Source of the DNA: Bacteroidia bacterium
Lineage (GTDB): Bacteria > Bacteroidota > Bacteroidia > Flavobacteriales > Flavobacteriaceae
Length of the DNA stretch: 64,000 bases
Reading direction: 5' to 3'
Assembly (NCBI GenBank): GCA_030425285.1
Contig: JAUIAY010000001.1
Coordinates: 1,040,963-1,104,962, forward strand
In this document: piece after piece, positions 52,690-60,806 of the stretch
Position numbering within the stretch: the stretch's first letter is position 1
Layout of the letters: every line of letters starts with the position of its first letter
Translations under genes and position numbers: made by a program
The notes under the pieces: generated by a model
The model's input: only the letters and a program-made list of their open reading frames with translations
Told to the model about the DNA's origin: nothing
Databases searched by the model: none

Positions 52690-53913
52690 ATGAACCTTCA
52701 CCTTCAAAAATCCAGCATAAATCCATCTTCAAAAATAATAATTACTGGATCTAAAAGCGAATCTAATAGATTACTGTTGCTACAAGCACTTTATCCAAAT
52801 CTGCAAATCACCAATCTGTCCAATTCGGATGATTCGATGGTCATGCAAAAAGCAGTTCAAAACGAATTAGATATTGTTGACGTTCACCATGCTGGTACTG
52901 CTATGCGATTTCTTACGGCATATTTTGCTATTCAACCTAAAAGAGTAGTCACCTTAACAGGTTCTGCTCGAATGCAAGAGCGACCTATTGGTATTTTAGT
53001 TGATGCTTTAAGAAGTTTAGGTGCAGATATTGTTTATTTGGAAAATGAAGGGTTTCCGCCTCTACTAATAAAAGGAAAACAATTATCAATAAGTGAAGTG
53101 GAATTAAAAGCTGATGTCAGCAGTCAATACATTTCAGCATTATTACTCATAGCACCAAAACTTAAAAAGGGCTTGTCCTTAACTCTTGATGGACACATTA
53201 CTTCAAGGCCTTACATAAATATGACTTTAAGCCTTTTAAATCAAATTGGTGTGAGTACAAGTTTTAAAGGTAATGTTGTTCAGGTTCAACCACAAGATAC
53301 TATTAATGATCAAACTGTTGTAGTGGAAAGTGATTGGTCCTCGGTGTCTTATTACTATAGCTTTCTTGCTATAAGTGCAGTGGATACACAACTGGAAATA
53401 CGTTCATTTAAGGAAAACAGTATTCAAGGAGATAGCGTTTTAAAAGACATTTATCAAGACTTTGGAATTGCCTCCAATTTTCAAGCAGACTGTTTGGTAT
53501 TGCAAAAAAACAATGAACCGTCAAAAACACATTATGAGTATAATTTGGTAAATGCTCCGGATATTGCACAAACCATAGCTGTAACTTGCTTTGCTTTAGG
53601 GGTTTCTTGCTCATTAAGCGGATTGCATACACTTAAAATTAAGGAAACTGATAGATTACTTGCTCTTAAAACCGAGTTGGAAAAATTTGGGGCGAATGTT
53701 CAAATTACTGATGATAGTTTATACTTAAAGAAAAGGAGCGTCCTGAATAGTGGTGTTTTCGTAGAAACTTACAACGATCACAGAATGGCCATGGCCTTCG
53801 CACCACTTTGCTTAAAAACAGACCTTATTATTAAAGATTTTGGCGTTGTTTCCAAATCCTATCCTGGGTTTTGGGAACATTTAAAAAGCATAGGGATAAA
53901 AGTATCTCAATAA
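52690..53913 (+). CDS. aroA: 3-phosphoshikimate 1-carboxyvinyltransferase (EPSP synthase)
   Basis: A 407-residue enzyme of the shikimate pathway, joining shikimate 3-phosphate and PEP. Motifs: SKSESNRLLLLQALYP for the N-terminal substrate loop, HHAGTAMRFLTAYFA, LTGSARMQERPIGILVDALR, the SQYISALLLIAP segment, KIKETDRLLALKTEL and YNDHRMAMAFAPL. GSKSESNR and AGTAMR replace the commoner GSKS..R and AGTAMRFL forms only slightly. ATG 52690 is preferred over TTG 52681. It ends the long operon that starts with the aromatic attenuator, so it may share that control. Confidence 0.95.
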   Translation: MNLHLQKSSINPSSKIIITGSKSESNRLLLLQALYPNLQITNLSNSDDSMVMQKAVQNELDIVDVHHAGTAMRFLTAYFAIQPKRVVTLTGSARMQERPIGILVDALRSLGADIVYLENEGFPPLLIKGKQLSISEVELKADVSSQYISALLLIAPKLKKGLSLTLDGHITSRPYINMTLSLLNQIGVSTSFKGNVVQVQPQDTINDQTVVVESDWSSVSYYYSFLAISAVDTQLEIRSFKENSIQGDSVLKDIYQDFGIASNFQADCLVLQKNNEPSKTHYEYNLVNAPDIAQTIAVTCFALGVSCSLSGLHTLKIKETDRLLALKTELEKFGANVQITDDSLYLKKRSVLNSGVFVETYNDHRMAMAFAPLCLKTDLIIKDFGVVSKSYPGFWEHLKSIGIKVSQ

Positions 53914-53928
53914 TAATTGGTTAAATAC

Positions 53929-53960
53929 TTGACAACCCCTACTTTCAGATTGTATATTTG
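53929..53960 (+). promoter_or_regulatory. Promoter for queA
   Basis: TTG (53929-53931), a 21-base spacer and TATATTTG (53953-53960), a full match to the Bacteroidota consensus. The ATG of queA is 47 bases downstream. Confidence 0.72.
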
Positions 53961-54006
53961 CACCTTTTATAAAAAACTAGCAAAAATTTTAATTAAAGCA
54001 TAACAA

Positions 54007-55056
54007 ATGAAATTATCACATTTTAATTTTAATCTTCCTGACGAATTATTGGCCGAGTATCCTTCTGAAAATAGAGACGAAGCACGATTAATGGTACTTA
54101 ATAGAAAGGATGAAACCATAGAACACAAATACTTCAAAGATTTAATTGATTATTTTGATGAAGATGATGTGATGATTTTAAACAATACCAAAGTATTTCC
54201 TGCTAGATTATATGGTAACAAAGAAAAAACCGGAGCAAGAATTGAAGTATTCTTATTACGTGAATTAAATGAAGAGCAGCGCCTATGGGATGTTTTGGTA
54301 GATCCTGCCAGAAAGATTAGAATTGGAAATAAATTATATTTTGGTGAAGAAGAATCGTTAGTAGCAGAAGTTATTGATAATACAACTTCAAGGGGTCGTA
54401 CACTTCGTTTTTTATATGATGGTTCTTACAGAGATTTCAGAATGAAGTTGAATGAACTTGGGGAAACACCACTACCAAAATATATAAAGCGTGATGTAGA
54501 GCCAGAAGATGAAGAGCGGTATCAAACTATTTTCGCAAAAAATGAAGGAGCCGTTGCTGCTCCAACAGCTGGATTGCATTTTTCTAAGCATTTATTAAAA
54601 CGTTTGGAAATAAAAGGAGTTAATTTTGCTGAAGTGACATTACATGTTGGCTTGGGAACCTTTAATCCTGTTGAGGTTGAGGATTTATCAAAGCACAAAA
54701 TGGATAGTGAGGAAATAATCATTAATACACCTGCGGTTGATACAATCAACAGAGCAATTAACAATAAAAAACGCGTTTGTGCCGTTGGAACAACAGTAAT
54801 GAGAGCTATAGAAAGTTCGGTGTCGTCAAGTGGTACCTTAAATGAATTTGAAGGTTGGTCTAACAAGTTTATCTTTCCACCTTATGATTTCAGTATTGCT
54901 AATTGTATGATAACCAACTTCCATACACCAAAGTCTACATTGTTAATGATGGCATCAGCATTTGCTGGTCATGATTTTATCAAGCGAGCATACGAAGAAG
55001 CTGTAAAAGAAAAGTACAAGTTTTACAGTTATGGTGACGCCATGTTAATTTTATAA
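54007..55056 (+). CDS. queA: tRNA preQ1(34) S-adenosylmethionine ribosyltransferase-isomerase
   Basis: A 349-residue enzyme that moves the ribosyl group of SAM onto preQ1 in tRNA to form epoxyqueuosine. Family segments: [76 protein letters not shown], and [20 protein letters not shown]. It has its own promoter, separate from aroA, and a terminator follows. Confidence 0.97.
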   Translation: MKLSHFNFNLPDELLAEYPSENRDEARLMVLNRKDETIEHKYFKDLIDYFDEDDVMILNNTKVFPARLYGNKEKTGARIEVFLLRELNEEQRLWDVLVDPARKIRIGNKLYFGEEESLVAEVIDNTTSRGRTLRFLYDGSYRDFRMKLNELGETPLPKYIKRDVEPEDEERYQTIFAKNEGAVAAPTAGLHFSKHLLKRLEIKGVNFAEVTLHVGLGTFNPVEVEDLSKHKMDSEEIIINTPAVDTINRAINNKKRVCAVGTTVMRAIESSVSSSGTLNEFEGWSNKFIFPPYDFSIANCMITNFHTPKSTLLMMASAFAGHDFIKRAYEEAVKEKYKFYSYGDAMLIL

Positions 55057-55066
55057 ATTATGAAAG

Positions 55067-55090
55067 GCCTTGTTTTTACAAGGCTTTTTT
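55067..55090 (+). terminator. Rho-independent terminator after queA
   Basis: GCCTTG (55067-55072) pairs with CAAGGC (55079-55084), followed by six T. Confidence 0.9.
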
Positions 55091-55101
55091 AATGATATAC
55101 G

Positions 55102-55109
55102 TATTTTTG
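55102..55109 (+). promoter_or_regulatory. Bacteroidota -7 element for rlmN
   Basis: TATTTTTG ends only 7 bases before the rlmN ATG (55117). The transcript would begin at or next to the start codon. Confidence 0.6.
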
Positions 55110-55116
55110 TATTTAC

Positions 55117-56157
55117 ATGCAGACTCAAAAAAAAGACATACGCGCTCTAACTAAAGAGCAATTAAGAGATTTCTTTGTAAACGAAGGTGATAAGGCCTTT
55201 CGTGGCAATCAAGTCTATGAATGGCTTTGGCAAAAGTCAGCGCATTCTTTTGATGATATGACCAATATATCAAAAGAAACTAGAGCAATGCTGGAAGCAA
55301 ACTTTGTGATTAATCACATAAAGGTTGATTCTATGCAAAAAAGTAGCGATGGAACCATTAAAAATGCAGTTAAATTACATGATGGATTAATTGTCGAATC
55401 AGTATTGATACCAACAAAAAGTAGAACAACAGCTTGCGTGTCGAGTCAGGTAGGTTGTAGTTTGGACTGCAAGTTTTGTGCAACGGCTAGGTTAAAACGT
55501 ATGCGTAACCTAAATCCTGATGAAATTGTTGATCAGGTTGTGGCCATTGATAAGGAGAGTAGATTATATCACAACAGACCATTGAGTAACATAGTATTTA
55601 TGGGTATGGGTGAACCACTTATGAATTACAATAATGTTTTGAAGGCTATTGATAAGATTACATCGCCTGAAGGTTTGGGGATGTCTCCAAAACGAATTGT
55701 GGTTTCAACTTCAGGCGTGCCTAAAATGATTAAGAAAATGGCTGATGATGAAGTAAAGTTTAAACTGGCAGTTTCACTCCACTCTGCTATTGATGAAGTC
55801 AGGACTTCTATTATGCCATTTAATGCGACATTCCCCCTTAAAGATTTGAGGGAAGCTCTGGAGTATTGGTATGCCAAAACTAAAAATAGAATTACTTATG
55901 AATACGTGGTTTGGAAAGGCATTAATGACCAAGAAATAGATATTAAAGCTTTAGTTGATTTTTGCATGTTTGCACCCAGTAAGGTAAATTTAATTGAGTA
56001 CAATCCTATTGATGACGGAGTTTTTCAACAAGCTAATTCGGAAGCTATTGACCGTTATGTTTCAGTTTTAGAGAAAAATAATATTACAGTTACAGTAAGG
56101 CGATCCCGAGGCAAGGACATTGATGCTGCTTGTGGTCAGCTGGCTAATAAAAGCTAA
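55117..56157 (+). CDS. rlmN: Dual-specificity RNA methyltransferase RlmN
   Basis: A 346-residue radical-SAM methyltransferase that methylates C2 of A2503 in 23S rRNA and A37 of some tRNAs. The cluster motif CKFCATA is seen in CSLDCKFCATARLKRMRNLN. Other motifs are VFMGMGEPLMNYNNVL, VSTSGVPKMIKKM, LAVSLHSAIDEVRTSIMP and the C-terminal AACGQLA with the methyl-carrying Cys. No ribosome-binding leader is visible between the -7 element and ATG. Confidence 0.97.
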   Translation: MQTQKKDIRALTKEQLRDFFVNEGDKAFRGNQVYEWLWQKSAHSFDDMTNISKETRAMLEANFVINHIKVDSMQKSSDGTIKNAVKLHDGLIVESVLIPTKSRTTACVSSQVGCSLDCKFCATARLKRMRNLNPDEIVDQVVAIDKESRLYHNRPLSNIVFMGMGEPLMNYNNVLKAIDKITSPEGLGMSPKRIVVSTSGVPKMIKKMADDEVKFKLAVSLHSAIDEVRTSIMPFNATFPLKDLREALEYWYAKTKNRITYEYVVWKGINDQEIDIKALVDFCMFAPSKVNLIEYNPIDDGVFQQANSEAIDRYVSVLEKNNITVTVRRSRGKDIDAACGQLANKS

Positions 56158-56160
56158 AAA

Positions 56161-56189
56161 GGAGTTGTAAAAACCAACTCCTTTTTTTT
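56161..56189. terminator. Rho-independent terminator between rlmN and the T9SS protein
   Basis: GGAGTTG (56161-56167) pairs with CAACTCC (56175-56181), followed by eight T. It serves rlmN; A residues on the left flank let it serve the convergent gene weakly as well. Confidence 0.88.
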
Positions 56190-56208
56190 GAAACAATATT
56201 TTTGCTCT

Positions 56209-57027
56209 TTAGATGACTAATTTTTTTCTAACGAATTTATCGCTTAAAGGATCACTTACCTCAATAATATATACTCCAGATGCTAAATGAGAGGCATCAA
56301 TATTTTGAGATTCCAACCGTGTGCTACCTTCTATTACAGTTTTACCGGTTAACGAAATAATCTTATAATCAGCGTCACCTTGCAATTGGGAAATAGTAAC
56401 TATTTTGTCTTTGCAAGATACAGTGCAGAAATTCCTTAAACCAAATTCATCCACGCTCAACAGTTCAGCTTCTATGGTTACATCATCAATGGATAAAAAA
56501 TCTTGATCGGTACAGTCCCAATGCCTAAAAGCCACATAAACTGTTGCCTCACCAGCAAGTGATGAAATATCTAAAGTATGAGGTGTCGGTGTTCCAGTAT
56601 CGCCAGCATCTCCAAGTGTTTCGGTTAGAGAGTTTGGTGCATTTACTAAAACCGCAATATCATTACTAGTACCAACATGAACACTATATTTTTCTTCATC
56701 CCAAGATGCGGCTGCAACTTGAGTAATCCAGCTTAATGTGACTGGTGAAGTTGTTGTAGAAAGGTCTATTGCTGGTGATATAACCCAGTTATCAGGAGTC
56801 AAAGCACTACCCTGCCATGATCGAGAAATTAAGGATATAGGCGTAACAAAGCCACCCATGCCATCGCCTACGGCAGAGATATCTCCCCAATTAAGACCAT
56901 CACCATCACTGTCAATTGTTGTCCAATCGGATATATCTTCATCGTTAAAGTCGTCTGACCAAATTTCAACTTGCGAAAAAGCTGCAAAGCTGAATAAACA
57001 AAAAATAAATAAAGTAATTTTTTTCAT
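56209..57027 (-). CDS. T9SS type A sorting-domain protein with choice-of-anchor J domain
   Basis: A 272-residue secreted protein. Signal peptide (MKKITLFIFCLFSFAAFSQ), then a cleaved-adhesin/choice-of-anchor J beta-sandwich (about 20-190: EIWSDDFNDEDISDWTTIDS, NWVISPAIDLSTTTSP, FRHWDCTDQDFLSIDDVTIE). The C-terminal domain (about 200-272: VTISQLQGDADYKIISLTGK, NIDASHLASGVYIIEV, KFVRKKLVI) is a type A sorting signal for the type IX secretion system. ATG 57027 is chosen because it begins the signal peptide; the in-frame extension to 57057 is not kept. The ligand is unknown. The GldA gene in this window fits a gliding/T9SS organism. Confidence 0.9.
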   Translation of the reverse strand: MKKITLFIFCLFSFAAFSQVEIWSDDFNDEDISDWTTIDSDGDGLNWGDISAVGDGMGGFVTPISLISRSWQGSALTPDNWVISPAIDLSTTTSPVTLSWITQVAAASWDEEKYSVHVGTSNDIAVLVNAPNSLTETLGDAGDTGTPTPHTLDISSLAGEATVYVAFRHWDCTDQDFLSIDDVTIEAELLSVDEFGLRNFCTVSCKDKIVTISQLQGDADYKIISLTGKTVIEGSTRLESQNIDASHLASGVYIIEVSDPLSDKFVRKKLVI

Positions 57028-57193
57028 AGTGTTGAATTTTATATTAATAAGTGTCAAATTACAAAAAAATATACTGATTTTTGCTTATTTAACATTTGAG
57101 TTTGAAAAACTAATTACCTTGCTGAAGTTTAATGTTAGTTTTTATAGGGCTTTTTTAGTAGGTTTGTTAAACCAATTATAGTCTTTCATTTCT

Positions 57194-58171
57194 TTGAAAA
57201 TCGTTGAACAAATAAAGCAGCCAGTTGCCTTTGAAATGGAACTTTTCGAGCAGAAGTTTCAGCTTTCGATGTCTTCAAAAGTTGCTTTGCTTAATCGTAT
57301 CACCCATTACATCGTAAATAGAAAAGGCAAGCAAATGCGGCCTATGTTTGTTTTTTTGGTAGCCAAAATGGTTGCCAATGGCGAAGTTAGTGAACGTACT
57401 TACCGTGGCGCATCTGTAATTGAACTTATTCATACGGCAACATTGGTTCATGATGATGTGGTAGATGATAGTAATCGCCGTCGTGGATTTTTCTCTATAA
57501 ATGCGTTGTGGAAAAATAAAATTGCTGTTTTGGTTGGAGATTATTTACTGTCAAAGGGTCTTCTACTTTCCATTGATAATAATGATTTCGATTTGCTGAA
57601 GATTATTTCAATTGCCGTTAGGGAAATGAGCGAAGGAGAACTACTTCAAATTGAAAAAGCCAGAAAGCTAGATATTACCGAAGAAGTCTATTATGAAATT
57701 ATCCGTCAAAAAACAGCAACTCTAATCGCAGCATGTTGCAGTTTGGGTGCTGCCTCCGTAAAACCAGATTCTCAAGATATTGAAAAAATGAGACGCTTTG
57801 GAGAATTGATTGGTATGGCATTTCAAATTAAAGATGATTTATTTGATTATGGCGATGAAAAAATCGGTAAACCAACAGGAATCGATATCAAAGAGCAAAA
57901 AATGACCTTGCCTTTAATTTACGTGTTAAATAATGCATCGCAAAAGGATAAGAATTGGCTCATAAACTCTATTAAAAACCATAATAAGGATAAGAAAAGG
58001 GTTAAGGAAGTTATCACTTTTGTTAAAGAAAACAATGGATTGGAATACGCTGTTGAAAGGATGAAAGCATTTCAAGCCGAAGCATTAAACATATTGGAAA
58101 CCTACCCTGAATCTACTTACAAGTCTTCTTTAGAGTTGATGGTCAATTACGTCATTGAACGTAAAAAATAA
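57194..58171 (+). CDS. Polyprenyl (all-trans) diphosphate synthase
   Basis: A 325-residue prenyltransferase that builds the isoprenoid side chain of menaquinone. Both aspartate motifs are present: HDDVVDDSNRRRG (FARM) and QIKDDLFDYGDE (SARM), along with GKQMRPMF and ATLVHDD. Chain length is not deduced. The start is taken as TTG at 57194 (MKIVEQIKQPVAF), because no ATG lies near the beginning and the first family-like residues start here. Confidence 0.92.
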   Translation: MKIVEQIKQPVAFEMELFEQKFQLSMSSKVALLNRITHYIVNRKGKQMRPMFVFLVAKMVANGEVSERTYRGASVIELIHTATLVHDDVVDDSNRRRGFFSINALWKNKIAVLVGDYLLSKGLLLSIDNNDFDLLKIISIAVREMSEGELLQIEKARKLDITEEVYYEIIRQKTATLIAACCSLGAASVKPDSQDIEKMRRFGELIGMAFQIKDDLFDYGDEKIGKPTGIDIKEQKMTLPLIYVLNNASQKDKNWLINSIKNHNKDKKRVKEVITFVKENNGLEYAVERMKAFQAEALNILETYPESTYKSSLELMVNYVIERKK

Positions 58172-58232
58172 TTTTTTTCATACCCAGGCAACCTTTTGCA
58201 TCATAATTGCGTCTTTATAAATAGAAGTTTCA

Positions 58233-58808
58233 ATGAAAGCTATTTTGAAGGTTATTCAACTTTATAAAAATAATAACGAGCTAATCAGTAAAGCTGCCAA
58301 GGACAATCGTGAAGCCCAAAACAGACTTTATAATTTACATGCTCCCAAAATGTTGAGCGTTTGCCGCTATTACATTAGTGATTTGCAACATGCGGAAGAA
58401 GTCATGCTCAATGGTTTTTATAAAGCTTTTATTAATTTAAAAAAGTTTGAAGATAAAGGAAGTTTTGAAGGGTGGTTGCGTAAGATAATGGTTCGAGAGT
58501 CCATCTCCTTTTTGAGAAGTCAAAAAAATATTGAGTTTTCAAATGAAGATATGACTAATCAACAGAGTTTTGATAACAACATCCAAAGTAATTTAGAAGT
58601 AGCCGCTATTCAGCAACTAATTGACAATTTGCCTTCAGGCTACAGAATGGTATTTGTGATGTATGCCGTGGAAGGCTATAAGCATCATGAAATTGCCGAA
58701 ATATTGGATATATCAGAAGGAACTTCAAAGTCACAGTTGTTTAAGGCAAGACAAATCCTGCAACAACAAGTTAAAGCATTAAATAGTCAGAATTATGGCA
58801 CCAATTAA
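58233..58808 (+). CDS. ECF-type RNA polymerase sigma factor
   Basis: A 191-residue sigma-70 family factor. Region 2 is AQNRLYNLHAPKMLSVCRYY through GSFEGWLRKIMVRESISFLR; region 4 is LPSGYRMVFVMYAVEGYKHH and the helix-turn-helix IAEILDISEGTSKSQLFKAR. It has no region 1 or 3, as expected for an ECF member. The following gene overlaps its 3' end by 14 bases and encodes a single-TM protein that is the likely anti-sigma factor. Confidence 0.92.
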   Translation: MKAILKVIQLYKNNNELISKAAKDNREAQNRLYNLHAPKMLSVCRYYISDLQHAEEVMLNGFYKAFINLKKFEDKGSFEGWLRKIMVRESISFLRSQKNIEFSNEDMTNQQSFDNNIQSNLEVAAIQQLIDNLPSGYRMVFVMYAVEGYKHHEIAEILDISEGTSKSQLFKARQILQQQVKALNSQNYGTN

Positions 58809-59577
58809 GTTTGAGGAAAATATTAAAGAGTCTTTAGAGAAACGAAGCATAACACCTTCTGCTAATTCGTGGGAAACCCTTTCAAAGAGATTGGATGATA
58901 GCGAAGGTAAAAAACATAAAAGTGCATTTTGGTATATAGGCATTGCGGCTTCAATTGCAGGTATTTTATTTTTAATGAACGGTTTGTTTTTTAACACAAG
59001 TATTCCGGTAGAAAATATACCAACAGTTGTCGATTCAGAACAAATTGACACTGAAAAAACCAATGAAACTATAGCTATGGAACCAGATGAAAATTTACAA
59101 AGTCAAGAGGTTGTTCCGGCAGAAAAGCATGAACCAGCAACAAAAGAGGCAAATAGCAAACTGGCCTCTCAACAATCGTCAAGTGTAAAGACGCAAGTTG
59201 GCAATTATGACAATATGAAAAGCAATCAAACTGTTGCTCAAAATCAAAAGGCAACCATTTTAAAAAATGACTACAAAAAGCCAATAAGTAATATTGAAAG
59301 TAATGGTTTAGAGGAAGAAGTTATTGAAGAGCGTATGGCTATTAATGATCAACAGCATGTCATTGACTCAACAGTTTTGAATACTGAAATCGAAACATTG
59401 TTAAGTGAAGCTCAATTACAAATTGATTCGGAGAAAGTAACGAGATCGGTAGACGCTAATAGCTTGTTACGGGATGTTGAGGACGATTTGGAGCAATCCT
59501 TTAGAGACAAAGTGTTTGAATCTTTAAAAACCAACTTTAAAAAAGTAAAAACGGCCGTTGCAGACCGTAATAATTAA
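58795..59577 (+). CDS. Single-pass membrane protein, probable anti-sigma factor
   Basis: A 260-residue protein with one hydrophobic span (about 47-64: WYIGIAASIAGILFLMNG). The cytoplasmic side (1-45: FEENIKESLEKRSITPSANS) carries no zinc motif. The periplasmic side is hydrophilic, rich in Glu, Gln and Asn, and probably flexible. Topology, the 14-base overlap with the sigma gene and the small cytoplasmic helix fit an anti-sigma factor (inference). No recognised domain beyond that. A beta-barrel protein gene follows after 26 bases. Confidence 0.65.
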   Translation: MAPIKFEENIKESLEKRSITPSANSWETLSKRLDDSEGKKHKSAFWYIGIAASIAGILFLMNGLFFNTSIPVENIPTVVDSEQIDTEKTNETIAMEPDENLQSQEVVPAEKHEPATKEANSKLASQQSSSVKTQVGNYDNMKSNQTVAQNQKATILKNDYKKPISNIESNGLEEEVIEERMAINDQQHVIDSTVLNTEIETLLSEAQLQIDSEKVTRSVDANSLLRDVEDDLEQSFRDKVFESLKTNFKKVKTAVADRNN

Positions 59578-59603
59578 AATCATCAATTAAAAAACAATCA
59601 GTT

Positions 59604-60683
59604 ATGCAAAATTTTACAAAATTTCTAGTAGTCATCGCACTAGTATTTGCAGCACAACAAATGGCTGCGCAAGAAACTAAAAATGAAGATGAAATAGCAC
59701 GCTTAAAAGCCCAGCGAGAGTACGTTCAAAACAGTGAAAAAGATGCTCTAAAAAAAGAAGTTGAAGCTATCAATGAGCGGTTAGATAATGGCGAAATAGC
59801 GCTAGAAGAAGCTACACAGCTAAAAAAAGAACTGGCTGAAAAACACGCCTTAAACATCGAGAACAGATTGGCCATTATAGATAACCGTATTGCTTTATTA
59901 GAGCGCAATGAACATGTAGACTATGATACAGGAGCTAATTTAGAAGGTTTTGTCCTTGAAATTGGCAAAAATGAAGATTCGGATGAATATGATATTGGCA
60001 GTATTTACATTGGTCCACACCAAAAGCGTAAACCACGTGTTTATGATAGACGAACAACCAGCGATTTAGTTTTTGCCATTGGTTTTAACAATGCCATTAT
60101 TGAAGGACAGTCCTTAAATGATTCACCTTATAAAATTGGAGGATCTGGTTTTGTGGAATTGGGATGGGCATGGAAAACCCGTGTGTTTAAACATACTAAC
60201 GCTATGCGTGTAAAATACGGGTTGTCATTTCAGTGGAACAAATTGGATATAAAGGATAATTTATATTTTACTGAAACCAATGATGTCGTCACATTGGAAG
60301 AGTTTCCTTTGAATTTAAAAAAATCCAAATTCAGAACAACTAATTTAGTCGTGCCAATTCACTTTGAGTTTGGGCCTTCCAAAAAGATTGAGCGTGAAGA
60401 CTACTTTAGATATTCAACCTATAGAAAGTTCAAAATAGGTGTAGGTGGTTATGGAGGTTTTGTAATTCAGTCGCTTCAAAAATTAAAGTATGAAGAAGAT
60501 GGTCAGAAGCAAAAGGATAAATTCAAGGATTACAATACCAACAATTTTGTATATGGTTTAAGCGGTTATATTTCTTGGGGAAATGTAGGAATCTATGCTA
60601 AATACGATTTGTCTACTATTTTTAAGGACCAAGCAATTGATCAAAATAACATATCATTGGGTATTCGTTTTGATATGGACTAG
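59604..60683 (+). CDS. Outer-membrane beta-barrel protein with N-terminal coiled coil
   Basis: A 359-residue exported protein: signal peptide ending QMAAQE, then about 85 residues of Glu/Lys/Leu-rich heptads (residues 28-108) predicted to be a coiled coil. A PorT/OmpA-like barrel region follows (SDLVFAIGFNNAIIEGQSLN, GGSGFVELGWAWKTRVF, FRTTNLVVPIHFEFGPSKKI, YGLSGYISWGNVGIYAKYDL) ending ISLGIRFDMD. It lies directly downstream of the sigma and putative anti-sigma genes, suggesting it is a target or the sensing partner of that system. Role unknown. Confidence 0.75.
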   Translation: MQNFTKFLVVIALVFAAQQMAAQETKNEDEIARLKAQREYVQNSEKDALKKEVEAINERLDNGEIALEEATQLKKELAEKHALNIENRLAIIDNRIALLERNEHVDYDTGANLEGFVLEIGKNEDSDEYDIGSIYIGPHQKRKPRVYDRRTTSDLVFAIGFNNAIIEGQSLNDSPYKIGGSGFVELGWAWKTRVFKHTNAMRVKYGLSFQWNKLDIKDNLYFTETNDVVTLEEFPLNLKKSKFRTTNLVVPIHFEFGPSKKIEREDYFRYSTYRKFKIGVGGYGGFVIQSLQKLKYEEDGQKQKDKFKDYNTNNFVYGLSGYISWGNVGIYAKYDLSTIFKDQAIDQNNISLGIRFDMD

Positions 60684-60705
60684 TGTTAATTATATTGAAT
60701 TGGTT

Positions 60706-60738
60706 AAAAAGGCTCGAAGATTTTCTTGGAGCCTTTTT
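60706..60738 (+). terminator. Rho-independent terminator after the beta-barrel gene
   Basis: AAAAAGGCTC and GGAGCCTTTTT form the stem, with an inner AAGA/TCTT extension, and T residues follow on the 3' side. Confidence 0.8.
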
Positions 60739-60781
60739 CGTTGGTCTATTAATTTTTAAAACAACTAGAATATATTACTTT

Positions 60782-60789
60782 TACGTTTG
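60782..60789 (+). promoter_or_regulatory. Bacteroidota -7 element for dnaG
   Basis: TACGTTTG matches TAnnTTTG and lies 12-18 bases before the two possible TTG start codons (60801, 60807), so the leader is very short. Confidence 0.6.
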
Positions 60790-60806
60790 CAAGAATGTAA
60801 TTGAAA

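Noticed and set aside
53953-53982. CCTTTTATAAAAAACTAG in the queA leader looks like the 3' half of a preQ1-I riboswitch
   Set aside because: No matching 5' P1 strand is found, and the TATATTTG promoter element lies where that strand should be, so the transcript would begin inside the motif.
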